Shown: positions 12,951 through 21,563, numbered from the stretch's first letter. The stretch: 21,577 nt of DNA from DSAR01 sp034437315 (GCA_034437315.1 DAOTUC010000205.1:1-21577); one strand, 5' to 3'. Notes: generated by a model not told the origin, from the letters alone. Made by a program: numbers and translations.

Positions 12951-15062
12951 ATGGCGAAATTTATTATACGTCGGCTACTACTGATGTTGCTGACGATGCT
13001 TATCGTGTCGATCTCAGTCTTCCTCATCACCGAGGCGGCGCCAGGCAACGTAGCCCGCAACGTTTTGGGTATCCACATTACACCAGAGCAAGAAGCCTCC
13101 TTCCTAAATCAACAAGGCCTGGACGAGCCATTCTACACTCGTTACTTCAACTGGCTGGTCGGCACTGATTGGCAAGCACGCCGGAAAATCGGCTTGCCCG
13201 TCAAGCAAATAATGACCGAAGATGGATTTCGGGAGTGGTGGGCCGTAGAGGATGACGGAACGCTGATCCGATGGGAAATGGTAGGTGAGGACTTGATCGC
13301 CAATACACTTCAACCCAATGGAGAGGTGGAAAAAGAGGTCGACAACGAACGTTGGGAGGTCAAGGATCCGGAAGTCGAGATTGAGCGCCTCAGCGATTAT
13401 CGCGCCGAACTTGAGGCCAACCAACAAATCAACGAAGAAAATCGACAGGCCATCCTCACGGAATTGGATCACATCCTGGAAATTCTACGCACTGCTCAGT
13501 CGCAGGAAGCTATGGTCACCGCGATTGCGGAACCTGAAAGCAAACTAGAGGGCATGATTGATCAGGAAGCCCTGCGCAAAAAGAACGTCTTCCAGAAAAT
13601 GGCGGATGATGTGGCTAGGAAGAATGATTTGATGCGAGCGCTCGCTATCCAGAATCAGCTATCCACACCGACAGCGCAGGCACTTGGGGCCAGCGATTTA
13701 CAGACGATGGCCCGGCAGTTGGGCAAAACCGCCGAGGCTATCCAGGGCGCTAATCCAACGCTAGCCGAACGCTTTCAAAAAGTAGCCGGGAGTCTGGAAG
13801 CCGAGGACATTGAAGCTGCCCGAGAGGAGCTTGATGGCGCCATTTCAGCGCTCGATCAACTGATCGGCTCTCTGGGAACTTTCATCCAGGCCTTACAGGT
13901 CGCTGATTACCAACACGCCGTGCATGTGCTGCGCGATCTATCCGATCCATCCCAGACGCCTCTCGACGCCGCGCGTCTGATGGCCCTTCCCGACGTTGTG
14001 GAGGCCATCGGAGAGGCGCTGGAGGACGATGCACCTGGAACGGGCGAACCTTTGCTCCAAAGCGTGGAAGAGCTACGCGCGGGCAACACGGAGCAGGCCC
14101 GGCAGAGCATCGCTGCGGCAGCCGATGTGCTGGAAGAGACGACCAGGGCCATCGCTAACAGCGAAGCCGCCAGAGGGGCTCGCGTCGCCCGCACCTTCTG
14201 GGGCGTAGACACGAAAAACCTCGCCGTGCAGTGGGAAAAGGGAACCGGCAAAGTCGTCTGGCGACTGGTGCCAGGATCAGGTTGGCTGGCAGCTACTGGC
14301 GGCCCCGTGGAATATATCCCCTTGCAGAAGGGTCTGTTGCGGGGCGATCCCGGTTTATCGCTGCGTACCGGGCGCCCGGTGGCCGATTTGCTTTTCACGC
14401 GACTGCGCAATTCCCTGGTGCTGGCCGGTATCGCTTTCGTGATCGTGATGCCGTTGGCGCTGGTTCTTGGCATAATCGCCGGGCTCAACGAGGGCAAGGC
14501 GTTGGACCGTATTCTCTCCGTCGGCGGCATGATGTTCTCCGTGACGCCGGAGTTTGCCACCGGTATCTTCCTGATCTTGATCTTCGCCTTCTGGCTGGAT
14601 CTCGTGCCAGGCGCGACGGTCTTCGGCGAGAAAGCGCCCTGGGAACGGCCCGAGATGCTGATCCTGCCGGTGATGACGCTGACGCTGATCGAGTTGGGCT
14701 ACGTGCTGCGCATCACCCGCGCCAGCATGTCGGACGTGATGAAGGCGCCCTACATCCGCACGGCTTTCCTCAAGGGCTTACCCTATCGGCGCGTGATCTT
14801 CAAGCACGCCATCCGCAACGCGCTGATGGCGCCCATCACGGTCATTATGCTGCACGTCAACTGGTTGCTGGGCGGCATCGTCGTCGTCGAGGTCATCTTC
14901 GGCTATCCGGGACTGGGCAGTTACCTGCTGGATTCGGCCCTCTTCAAGGATTTCAACGCCATTGAGGGCGGCGCGATGATCCTGGTGGCAGTCGCCGTCG
15001 GCACCCAGTTGCTGGCCGATATCATCTATACCTTCCTCAATCCCCGCATCAGGTATGGTTGA
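12951..15062 (+). CDS. ABC importer permease, OppB/DppB type, with a ~385-residue inserted extracytoplasmic domain
   Basis: At 703 residues this is about twice the usual ~310-340. The N-terminus is an ordinary OppB start: IIRRLL, a first membrane helix (about 8-27), then EAAPGNVAR. The family then has a short extracytoplasmic segment of the type RYxxWLxGxxxGDLGxSLRTG. Here RYFNWLVG (64-71) and LLRGDPGLSLRTG (462-474) are separated by about 385 extra residues, rich in charged residues and predicted mostly helical. The remaining helices and the EAA-type loop (RTAFLKGLPYRRVIF...AIRNAL) are intact, so the transporter core seems complete. No stop or frameshift interrupts the frame. Hand counts on two lines of the insert-coding DNA (13321-13440) give 50-53% GC against about 58% on one core line. 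The family is certain; what the insert does is unknown. Confidence 0.92.
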   Translation: MAKFIIRRLLLMLLTMLIVSISVFLITEAAPGNVARNVLGIHITPEQEASFLNQQGLDEPFYTRYFNWLVGTDWQARRKIGLPVKQIMTEDGFREWWAVEDDGTLIRWEMVGEDLIANTLQPNGEVEKEVDNERWEVKDPEVEIERLSDYRAELEANQQINEENRQAILTELDHILEILRTAQSQEAMVTAIAEPESKLEGMIDQEALRKKNVFQKMADDVARKNDLMRALAIQNQLSTPTAQALGASDLQTMARQLGKTAEAIQGANPTLAERFQKVAGSLEAEDIEAAREELDGAISALDQLIGSLGTFIQALQVADYQHAVHVLRDLSDPSQTPLDAARLMALPDVVEAIGEALEDDAPGTGEPLLQSVEELRAGNTEQARQSIAAAADVLEETTRAIANSEAARGARVARTFWGVDTKNLAVQWEKGTGKVVWRLVPGSGWLAATGGPVEYIPLQKGLLRGDPGLSLRTGRPVADLLFTRLRNSLVLAGIAFVIVMPLALVLGIIAGLNEGKALDRILSVGGMMFSVTPEFATGIFLILIFAFWLDLVPGATVFGEKAPWERPEMLILPVMTLTLIELGYVLRITRASMSDVMKAPYIRTAFLKGLPYRRVIFKHAIRNALMAPITVIMLHVNWLLGGIVVVEVIFGYPGLGSYLLDSALFKDFNAIEGGAMILVAVAVGTQLLADIIYTFLNPRIRYG

Positions 15063-15109
15063 TAAGGTTAAGGCTGAGGTTAAGTGCTCACCCTCAACCC
15101 CAACCCTTA
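15063..15109 (+). other. Imperfect stem-loop between the two permease genes
   Basis: The arms TAAGGTTAAGGCTGAGG and CCTCAACCCCAACCCTTA pair with one bulge and three mismatches around a 12-nt loop (15080-15091), directly after the upstream stop codon. There is no T-run. It may tune expression within the operon, but the fold is weaker than the stem-loop upstream of the first permease. Confidence 0.4.
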
Positions 15110-15124
15110 AGTAAGGAGTAACTT

Positions 15125-16051
15125 ATGGCAGTGAATGAAAAGACAATGACCAAAGCAGCAGCTAAACCGTCACGGCTGCAGAGCTTGTGGGAGGGCGTTT
15201 CGATTATCTTTGAATCCAAGGTGGCCGTGGTTGGCCTGGTAATTGTGTTCTTCTGGATCTTTGTAGCTATCTTCGCCCCACTTTTAACCCCCTATGGTCC
15301 GACCGAGCAGGATTACACGGCGCAGAATCAAGGTCCCTCTAGGGCACATCCTCTGGGCACCGATAGCCTGGGACGAGACATCTGGACGCGGCTAATCTAT
15401 GGCGCGCGGGTCGTTCTGGTGATGCTGCCCATCAGCGATACCTTCTGGATCCCGGGAGGCACGGCGATCTGGGGCGTCCTGTTGGGCTTGATCGTCGGTT
15501 CCACGCTGGGTTTGATGGGCGGCTATCTGGGCGGCTGGGTGGATGAGGTTGTGATGCGCATCCTGGACGCGATGATGGCTTTCCCCGTCATCCTGCTCTA
15601 TATGATCATCATTGCCGCCGTGGGCGCGTCGGCCACCAACATCGTGTTGGCCATCGCCATCGTTGGTATCCCCGGCATCGCCCGCCTGGTGCGCAGTCTG
15701 GCGCTCGACATCCGCACGCGAGATTACATTCGCGCCGCCGAGACGCGCGGCGAGAGCGTCTGGTACATCATGTTCGTCGAGATTCTGCCCAATGCCCGAG
15801 GGCCGATCATCATCGACGCGATGCTGCGCGTCGGTTACGCCATCTTTGCGATGGGGACTTTGGGTTTCCTGGGGCTGGGGCTTCCGCCGCCATCGCCCGA
15901 CTGGGGCAGCATGGTGGCCAAGGGACGCCAGTATATCCTGTCCGGCAGCCCGTGGGCGGCCCTGTGGCCATCGGTCGCCATCGCCTCGCTGGTGGTGGGC
16001 CTCAACCTATTCGCCGATGGACTGCGCGAAGAGTCGCTGAGGTACCAGTAG
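15125..16051 (+). CDS. ABC importer permease, OppC/DppC type
   Basis: This 308-residue integral membrane protein is the partner permease. It has the OppC N-terminal layout: a cytoplasmic start, the first helix (about 33-54), and PLGTDSLGRDIWTRLIYGAR (76-95), the family hallmark. Several helices follow, and the coupling EAA loop runs RAAETRGES...ILPNARGPI (203-228). The C-terminus has GLGLPPPSPDWG and LNLFADGLR, both typical. The segment LPISDTFWIPGG (101-112), before the second helix, appears about ten residues longer than in common OppC proteins. AAGGAG precedes the ATG. Its stop lies 15 bp before the ATPase gene. With the other permease it would form the transmembrane channel. Confidence 0.94.
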   Translation: MAVNEKTMTKAAAKPSRLQSLWEGVSIIFESKVAVVGLVIVFFWIFVAIFAPLLTPYGPTEQDYTAQNQGPSRAHPLGTDSLGRDIWTRLIYGARVVLVMLPISDTFWIPGGTAIWGVLLGLIVGSTLGLMGGYLGGWVDEVVMRILDAMMAFPVILLYMIIIAAVGASATNIVLAIAIVGIPGIARLVRSLALDIRTRDYIRAAETRGESVWYIMFVEILPNARGPIIIDAMLRVGYAIFAMGTLGFLGLGLPPPSPDWGSMVAKGRQYILSGSPWAALWPSVAIASLVVGLNLFADGLREESLRYQ

Positions 16052-16066
16052 AAAGGAGGGAGATGT

Positions 16067-18199
16067 ATGGCTATGAATATGAAAACAGAAGCGGTGACTC
16101 ATGCGCCAGTTCTTAAAATTAAGAACGCGGCTATCTCTTACGAGACCCGCTACGGCGATGTAGAAGCGGTCCGGGACGTCTCGCTTGATGTCTATCGCGC
16201 CACGACCTTCGGCGTCGTGGGTGAATCGGGCTGCGGCAAGTCCACGGTGGCCTTCGGGATAGTCGACTTCTTGGGGCCCAATGGCAAAATCGTCGGCGGC
16301 AGCATCAAATTCCAGGGGCAAGAGTTGGTGGGACGTTCGGAGGCGGAACTGCGCCGGCTGCGCGGCGACCAGATCTCGATGGTCTACCAGGACCCGATGC
16401 AGGCGTTGAATCCGTCGGTCGTCATCGGCGACCAGTTGGCCGAGGTGTTGACCGTCCACCGGGGCATCTCCAAAGACGAGGCGTGGGACAAATCAATCCG
16501 CATGCTGGAACGCGTCTATATGCCCGACGCGGCCAACGTGATGGATCGTTACCCCCACCAGATCTCCGGGGGGCAGCAGCAGCGGGTGGTGATCGCCATG
16601 GCCCTGCTCAATAATCCCGCTCTCCTCATCATGGACGAGCCGACCACCGCGCTGGACGTGACGGTGGAGGCGGTCGTGCTGGACCTGATCGAGGATCTGA
16701 AGCGTGACTTTGACACTGCCATCGTCTACATCACCCACGACCTGGGTGTCGTGGCCCGCGTGTGCAATGACGTGGGCGTGATGTATGCCGGGGAGATGGT
16801 GGAACGCGGGTCCGTCGAGGCGATCTATGAAAATCCGCGTCACCCCTACACGCAAGGATTGATGCGCTGTGTGCCCAAGCTAGGCGCTACGAAGGAGAGC
16901 AGCATTCTCTACCCTATCCGGGGACGGGTGCCGGCGCCAAAGGATCGACCGAAGGGCGCCTGTATTTTCGCCCCGCGTTGTGATTACGCCGCCGATCGCT
17001 GTTATAACGAACATCCCGGCCTGCGTGAGATCGCGCCAGGGCACGCCGCCCGTTGTTTCTATTCTGAGGAGATCGACGCCGCCGCCTGGCACCCGCCGGA
17101 AGGCCTGGCGCCCGACCTGGCTCCAGAGGCCGAGAGCGCCGATGGAGGCCCGATCATCCAGATACAGGGCCTTAAAACCTACTACGAGCAGGAGTCCAAG
17201 TCGCTTCTCAGCCTGGTGGGGGCCGGTGAAAAGTTGTACGTCAAGGCGGTGGACGACGTGGGCCTGGACGTGCTGCCCGGCAAGACCCTGGGCATCGTGG
17301 GCGAATCGGGCTGCGGCAAATCCACGCTCGCCAAGACGATCATCGGCCTGGAATCGCCGACTGATGGAAGCGCTGAATTCCTGGGCTTCGACATCACGAC
17401 GCCGATTACTCAGCGGGACGAAAAGTTGATCCAGGAATTACAGATGGTCTTCCAGAATCCCGATTCCACGATGAACCCGTCCTACACCGTCGGGCGGCAG
17501 ATTGGACGGCCTCTGCGGCGTTTCAACACGGTGCCGTCGGACCAGGTGCGCGGAGAGGTCGTGCGCCTGCTCAACGCCGTGCGCCTGGATGGGAGCTATT
17601 ACGACCGCTTGCCGCGTCAGTTGAGCGGCGGCGAAAAGCAGCGCGTGGGCATCGCCCGCGCCTTCGCCAGCCGCCCCGATCTGGTGCTGTGCGACGAGCC
17701 GGTCTCGGCGCTGGACGTGTCGGTGCAGGCGGCGGTGCTCAACCTGCTGCTCGACATTCAGCGGGAGCACGGCCTGACGATGATGTTCATCGCCCACGAC
17801 TTGAGCGTGGTGCGCTTTTTCTCCGATTACGTAGCCGTGATGTACCTGGGTCACATCGTCGAATTCGGCCCGGCCGAGGCGATCTACGCGCCGCCCTATC
17901 ATCCCTACACCGAGGCGCTCCTTTCGGCGGTGCCCATCCCCGACCCAAGAGCCGAGCAAAAGCACATCCGCCTGGAGGGGACCGTCCCCAGCGCGCTCAA
18001 TCCACCCACCGGGTGCGTCTTCCACACCCGGTGCCCACGGCGGGATATGGCGCCCGACGGCGGTAAAATCTGTGAGATGGAAGCGCCGCCCTGGCGGCAC
18101 AACACAGAGGAACATCGTATCTTCTGCCACGTGCCCCTGGAAGAACTGCGCAAGATGGAAGCTGTGGTTACCACGACTGAAGACAGAGGAGGCAACTAG
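16067..18199 (+). CDS. Fused two-domain ABC importer ATPase (DppD-DppF fusion)
   Basis: This 710-residue protein carries two complete oligopeptide-type ATPase units in one chain. Unit 1: Walker A GESGCGKST (52-60), Q-loop Gln108, signature SGGQQQR (167-173), Walker B to Glu191, switch His224. Unit 2: Walker A at 412-420, Q-loop Gln463, signature SGGEKQR (520-526), Walker B to Glu544, switch His577. Each is followed by the oligopeptide-transporter C-terminal extension with four cysteines (299, 305, 312, 330 and 650, 656, 669, 687); related DppD proteins hold an iron-sulfur cluster at this place. The units usually come as separate proteins; fusion fixes a 1:1 ratio. AAAGGAGG precedes the ATG. 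It powers the importer on the cytoplasmic side, and both sites look catalytically competent. Confidence 0.96.
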   Translation: MAMNMKTEAVTHAPVLKIKNAAISYETRYGDVEAVRDVSLDVYRATTFGVVGESGCGKSTVAFGIVDFLGPNGKIVGGSIKFQGQELVGRSEAELRRLRGDQISMVYQDPMQALNPSVVIGDQLAEVLTVHRGISKDEAWDKSIRMLERVYMPDAANVMDRYPHQISGGQQQRVVIAMALLNNPALLIMDEPTTALDVTVEAVVLDLIEDLKRDFDTAIVYITHDLGVVARVCNDVGVMYAGEMVERGSVEAIYENPRHPYTQGLMRCVPKLGATKESSILYPIRGRVPAPKDRPKGACIFAPRCDYAADRCYNEHPGLREIAPGHAARCFYSEEIDAAAWHPPEGLAPDLAPEAESADGGPIIQIQGLKTYYEQESKSLLSLVGAGEKLYVKAVDDVGLDVLPGKTLGIVGESGCGKSTLAKTIIGLESPTDGSAEFLGFDITTPITQRDEKLIQELQMVFQNPDSTMNPSYTVGRQIGRPLRRFNTVPSDQVRGEVVRLLNAVRLDGSYYDRLPRQLSGGEKQRVGIARAFASRPDLVLCDEPVSALDVSVQAAVLNLLLDIQREHGLTMMFIAHDLSVVRFFSDYVAVMYLGHIVEFGPAEAIYAPPYHPYTEALLSAVPIPDPRAEQKHIRLEGTVPSALNPPTGCVFHTRCPRRDMAPDGGKICEMEAPPWRHNTEEHRIFCHVPLEELRKMEAVVTTTEDRGGN

Positions 18200-18853
18200 A
18201 TGTTTGTCAAAGATTATATGACCCGACACCCTGTGATGGTTGAACCGACGATGTCGGTCGTTGAGGCCCAGCGCATTATGGCGGAGACCAACGTCCGCCA
18301 TCTCCCCGTCATCGAGTCGGGGAAGCGACTGGCGGGCCTGGTCACCCGGGAGAGAATGCGCATTCCCCCCACCGAGTTGGCGAGCCTGAACGTGTGGGAG
18401 ATCACCCGCTTTCTGTCTAACCTGTCCGTCGAGGACGTGATGGTGAAGCGGAAGAACGTCATCACCATTGAGCCAGACGCCACACTCGAAGAGGCGGCCG
18501 AGAAAATGATAGGTGAAAAGATCGGCTGTCTGCCGGTGATGGAGGAAGGCGTCGTCGTCGGCATCATCACCGAGATTGATATGATGGCCCAGTTGGTGGA
18601 CCTGCTGGGCGGGAGAGTGTCCGGCGTGCGCGTCACGATCCGTATGCCCAACAAGCAGGGCGAACTGGCCAAAGTCGCCAGCACGATCTCTGCGAAAGGT
18701 TGGGGCATCTACGCCAGCGGCGGCGTCGTCGCGCCCAAGCAGCCGGATTACTGGGACTGCGTGATCAAGGTGCGAGACGTCCCCCGCGATGAGTTGCTCG
18801 CCGTGCTGGACACGATCGAGGGGCAAGAAGTCATCGACGTGCGGGAATACTGA
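18200..18853 (+). CDS. CBS-domain pair plus ACT-like domain protein (AcuB-like), coupled to the importer ATPase gene
   Basis: This 217-residue soluble protein has two CBS motifs (about 1-58 and 74-133) forming a Bateman module, then an ACT-like domain (about 140-217, beginning VRVTIRMPNKQGELAKVA). CBS pairs usually bind adenine nucleotides or sense ionic conditions; ACT domains usually bind amino acids. The ATG directly follows the ATPase stop codon with no gap, and its GAGGAGG lies inside the end of that gene, so translation is probably coupled. It is the last gene before the terminator. In glycine-betaine importers such as OpuA, CBS domains on the ATPase gate transport; a separate sensor acting on this importer is an attractive but unproven reading. 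The architecture matches AcuB-like proteins, whose biochemical role is poorly defined. Confidence 0.9.
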   Translation: MFVKDYMTRHPVMVEPTMSVVEAQRIMAETNVRHLPVIESGKRLAGLVTRERMRIPPTELASLNVWEITRFLSNLSVEDVMVKRKNVITIEPDATLEEAAEKMIGEKIGCLPVMEEGVVVGIITEIDMMAQLVDLLGGRVSGVRVTIRMPNKQGELAKVASTISAKGWGIYASGGVVAPKQPDYWDCVIKVRDVPRDELLAVLDTIEGQEVIDVREY

Positions 18854-18904
18854 AATAGAGGCCCTGTAGTATCCTGATGGCCTTTTATTGAGGTGTTTTG
18901 TTAA

Positions 18905-18946
18905 CGGTGTAAAGACGGGCGACGCCTGTCTTTACACCGACTTTTT
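18905..18946 (+). terminator. Intrinsic terminator of the ABC importer operon
   Basis: A 16-bp stem with one G-U pair (CGGTGTAAAGAC... paired with ...GTCTTTACACCG, 18905-18939) closes on a 3-nt loop and is followed by TTTTT at 18942-18946. A weaker AGGCC/GGCCT hairpin with a T-rich tail lies just upstream (about 18858-18890) and may add to termination. Confidence 0.92.
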
Positions 18947-18956
18947 GTGATTTGAG

Positions 18957-19077
18957 GTAACTGTTTAGCCTACCCTCCCGCAGGTTAGAAAATGGCTGAG
19001 TGATAGATCGAATTAACCATTCAGACGCACTTTAATTTGAGAATTGCGCTCAAACCTGCGGGAGGGTGAGCAGTTAC
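18957..19077. repeat. 121-bp inverted-repeat element (possible miniature mobile element or large hairpin)
   Basis: Outer arms GTAACTG (18957-18963) and CAGTTAC (19071-19077) and inner 15-bp perfect arms ACCCTCCCGCAGGTT (18972-18986) and its complement (19053-19067) enclose 66 bp of AT-rich sequence with no reading frame. The gaps between outer and inner arms are unequal (8 and 3 bp). It lies alone between the terminator and the dehydrogenase gene. No flanking target-site duplication is clear. Confidence 0.6.
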
Positions 19078-19120
19078 GATTTCAGAGCTAATTAGAGATA
19101 GTCAGAAAGAGGGGGGAAAT

Positions 19121-20149
19121 ATGAAAGCGCTTCGTTTGATCGAACCCGGCCGACGGCTAGAATCGCAGGACGTTCCCACGCCGGAGGTCGGCCCGCGCGA
19201 CGTGTTGGTGCGCGTCGAGGCCGCGGGCATTTGCCATTCCGACGCCCACTACCGGGCCGGGATCTCGCCGGTCCATCCGCTCCCGTTGACGCTGGGCCAC
19301 GAAGTAGCCGGCGTCATCAAGCAGATTGGGGCGGAGGTCACCACGGCGGCGGCCGGCGACCGGGTTTGCCTACATTACATGGTCACCTGCGGCGATTGTT
19401 TCTATTGCAGCATGGGCAGCGAACAATTTTGCGCCTCCGGGCAGATGCTGGGCAAGAACCGGGACGGCGGATACGCCGAATATATCAGCATCCCGGCGCG
19501 CAACGCCTTCCGCCTGCCCGATGACATTTCGTTCGAGCAGGGGGCGGTGATGATGTGCTCGTCGGCGACCTCGTTCCACGCGCTGCGCAAGGGGCGGGTG
19601 GGGGCCGGCGACCGCGTGGCCATCTTCGGCGTCGGCGGGCTGGGTATGTCGGCGGTGCAATTGGCGCGTGCCTTTGGCGCGCTCGACGTGTACGCGGTGG
19701 ACATCAACGCCGACAAGCTCAAATTGGCCGAATCCTTCGGCGCGATTCCGATCAACGGGGTCGAAAAGGACGCCGTGGCCGAAATTCGGCGGCTGACCGA
19801 TGGACGTGGGGTGGACGTGGCCCTCGAGTTGATCGGCCTCCCCTCGACCATCCGGCAATCTATCCAATCGCTGGCTGTCTTTGGACGGGCGGTGATGGTG
19901 GGCCTCTCCGACAAGACGGTCGAGGTCGATACGTACCGCGAGCTGATTTGCCGCGAGGCGGAATTGATCGGTTCGGCCGACCATTTGGCCCACGAGCTGC
20001 CCACGCTGATCGAATTGGCCCGCCGGGGGGTGTTGGACCTCTCTGGCGTCGTCACAGGCGCCGTCCCGCTGGACGCCGACGCCGTCAACGACGTGATGGA
20101 CCGGCTGGAAGCATTCGGCGGGGACGTGCGCGTCGTCATCACGCCCTGA
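19121..20149 (+). CDS. Zinc-dependent alcohol dehydrogenase (MDR superfamily), NAD-linked
   Basis: This 342-residue cytoplasmic enzyme is a full-length medium-chain dehydrogenase. Catalytic zinc residues are Cys38 (GICHSD), His60-Glu61 (LGHE) and probably Cys146; the structural zinc is held by Cys90, Cys93, Cys96 and Cys104 (TCGDC..C...). The Rossmann motif is GVGGLG (170-175), and Asp194 at the end of the second strand suggests NAD rather than NADP. The reaction is reversible oxidation of an alcohol; the substrate cannot be read from sequence. The ATG follows a GGGGGG ribosome-binding site. It begins a new transcription unit after the terminator and inverted-repeat element; I see no clear promoter. 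The next gene starts one base after its stop, so the two are co-expressed. Confidence 0.94.
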   Translation: MKALRLIEPGRRLESQDVPTPEVGPRDVLVRVEAAGICHSDAHYRAGISPVHPLPLTLGHEVAGVIKQIGAEVTTAAAGDRVCLHYMVTCGDCFYCSMGSEQFCASGQMLGKNRDGGYAEYISIPARNAFRLPDDISFEQGAVMMCSSATSFHALRKGRVGAGDRVAIFGVGGLGMSAVQLARAFGALDVYAVDINADKLKLAESFGAIPINGVEKDAVAEIRRLTDGRGVDVALELIGLPSTIRQSIQSLAVFGRAVMVGLSDKTVEVDTYRELICREAELIGSADHLAHELPTLIELARRGVLDLSGVVTGAVPLDADAVNDVMDRLEAFGGDVRVVITP

Positions 20150-20150
20150 T

Positions 20151-21563
20151 ATGACCCACATCACCCAGGTTCTGGCGGTCCCCGCCGTCGGCGCGTATTA
20201 TCACGAGGATCTGGCGGCGCTCCAATCTCGCCCCATCCCCATGTCGGAGCGCTACACCGCCGCCCCCGTGACCCCGGGATTTCGCCGCGTCCGTCAGCCA
20301 GCCGAGGCGGTCTCGGTGGGGCTGGCGTTGGACGACGGGCGGGTCGCCTGGGGCGATTGCGTCGCCGTGGCCTACAGCGGCAAGGCGGGGCGAGATGCGG
20401 TCTTTTACGCCCAGGATGGTCTGTGCGCCATTCAACAGACCGTCGCGCCGGCGCTTGAAGGTCGCCCGTTGACCGGCTTTCGCGAGATGGCCGAGGCGGT
20501 GGATCGATTGACCGAGTGGGTGGAATGGACCAGACCGGCCCCCAAACCGGCGGGTCTTTCCCGGCGAGACCTGTTGACCGCGCCGCTGCGCTGGTGGAAG
20601 TCCGCATCTGGCGATCCAGAGGAGGCCCCCGCCCCGGAATCGGTCATCGTGGAGCAGCGCGAGCAGCGCCTGCATACCGCCGTTCGCTACGGGGTCAGCC
20701 AGGCGATCCTCAAGGCTGTGGCGCTGGATCGTGGGGTGACGATGGCGGAGGTCATCGCCCAGGAGTGGGAACTGCCGCCGCCTGATGCGCCCATCCCCAT
20801 CCACGCCCAGTCGGGCGGCGAGCGACGACGCAACGCGGACAAGATGATCGTCCGCCGGGCGGCCTCGTTGCCCCACGGCCTGGTGGACGACGTTTCCCGG
20901 CAACTCGGCGAGGACGGCGCACTGCTGACCCGCTACGTCCGTTGGCTCAAAGAGCGCATCGAAACGCTGGGCGGCGACGGTTATTGCCCGACCATCCACC
21001 TGGACGTGCACGGCGGGCTGGGACAAATCTGCGATCACAACCTGGGAAAGGTGCTGGGCCAGCTTCAAGCGCTCGAATTGGCCGCCCAGCCCTACCCTCT
21101 GCGGGTGGAAAGCCCGGTGGTGATGGAGAGCTGCGCCGCTCAGATCGAGGCCTACCGGACACTGCGCGAGTACGTGCGCTTCCACAAGATGGCGGTCCAG
21201 CTCGTGGCGGATGAGTGGGCCAACACGCTGGAAGACGTGCGCGCGTTCGTCGAGGCCCAGGCCGCCGACATAATCCAGATCAAGACGCCGGATCTGGGAT
21301 CCATCCACAACACGGTCGATGCGGTGCTGGCCTGCCGGGCCGTCGGCGTGGGCGCGTTCCTCGGCGGGAGTTGCTGCGAGACCGATCTTTCGGCCAAAGT
21401 CACTGTGCACGTCGCCCTCGCCGTCCGCCCGGACATCTTGATGGCGAAACCCGGCATGGGGGTGGATGAGGGCATGATGCTGGTCCAAAACGAGATGGCC
21501 CGCACGCTGGCCCACATTCGAGCCCGCACGTCGGCTGCCGACGAGTCGCTAACAGCACATTAA
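20151..21563 (+). CDS. Methylaspartate ammonia-lyase-like protein (enolase superfamily)
   Basis: Methylaspartate ammonia-lyase interconverts 3-methylaspartate with mesaconate and ammonia, a step of the methylaspartate route of glutamate fermentation. Landmark blocks are IHAQSGGERRRNADKMI (217-233), LPHGL, QIKTPDLG (376-383) and LAKPGMGVDEGMM-like residues near 431-443. The active site is complete: His242, metal ligands Asp285, Glu320 and Asp354, and Lys378. These match His194, Asp238, Glu273, Asp307 and Lys331 of the Citrobacter enzyme with a near-constant offset of 47-48. At 470 residues it is about 57 longer than that enzyme; most of the excess is a Pro/Trp-rich stretch near 123-171, between the N-terminal cap and the barrel. 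It starts one base after the dehydrogenase stop. Family is secure; the insertion leaves room for a shifted substrate. Confidence 0.92.
   Translation: MTHITQVLAVPAVGAYYHEDLAALQSRPIPMSERYTAAPVTPGFRRVRQPAEAVSVGLALDDGRVAWGDCVAVAYSGKAGRDAVFYAQDGLCAIQQTVAPALEGRPLTGFREMAEAVDRLTEWVEWTRPAPKPAGLSRRDLLTAPLRWWKSASGDPEEAPAPESVIVEQREQRLHTAVRYGVSQAILKAVALDRGVTMAEVIAQEWELPPPDAPIPIHAQSGGERRRNADKMIVRRAASLPHGLVDDVSRQLGEDGALLTRYVRWLKERIETLGGDGYCPTIHLDVHGGLGQICDHNLGKVLGQLQALELAAQPYPLRVESPVVMESCAAQIEAYRTLREYVRFHKMAVQLVADEWANTLEDVRAFVEAQAADIIQIKTPDLGSIHNTVDAVLACRAVGVGAFLGGSCCETDLSAKVTVHVALAVRPDILMAKPGMGVDEGMMLVQNEMARTLAHIRARTSAADESLTAH

Noticed and set aside
12951..15062. The long permease gene as two genes or an assembly error joining unrelated sequence
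   Set aside because: The frame is open throughout, both ends of the insert read smoothly into conserved permease segments, and the insert has ordinary coding character.
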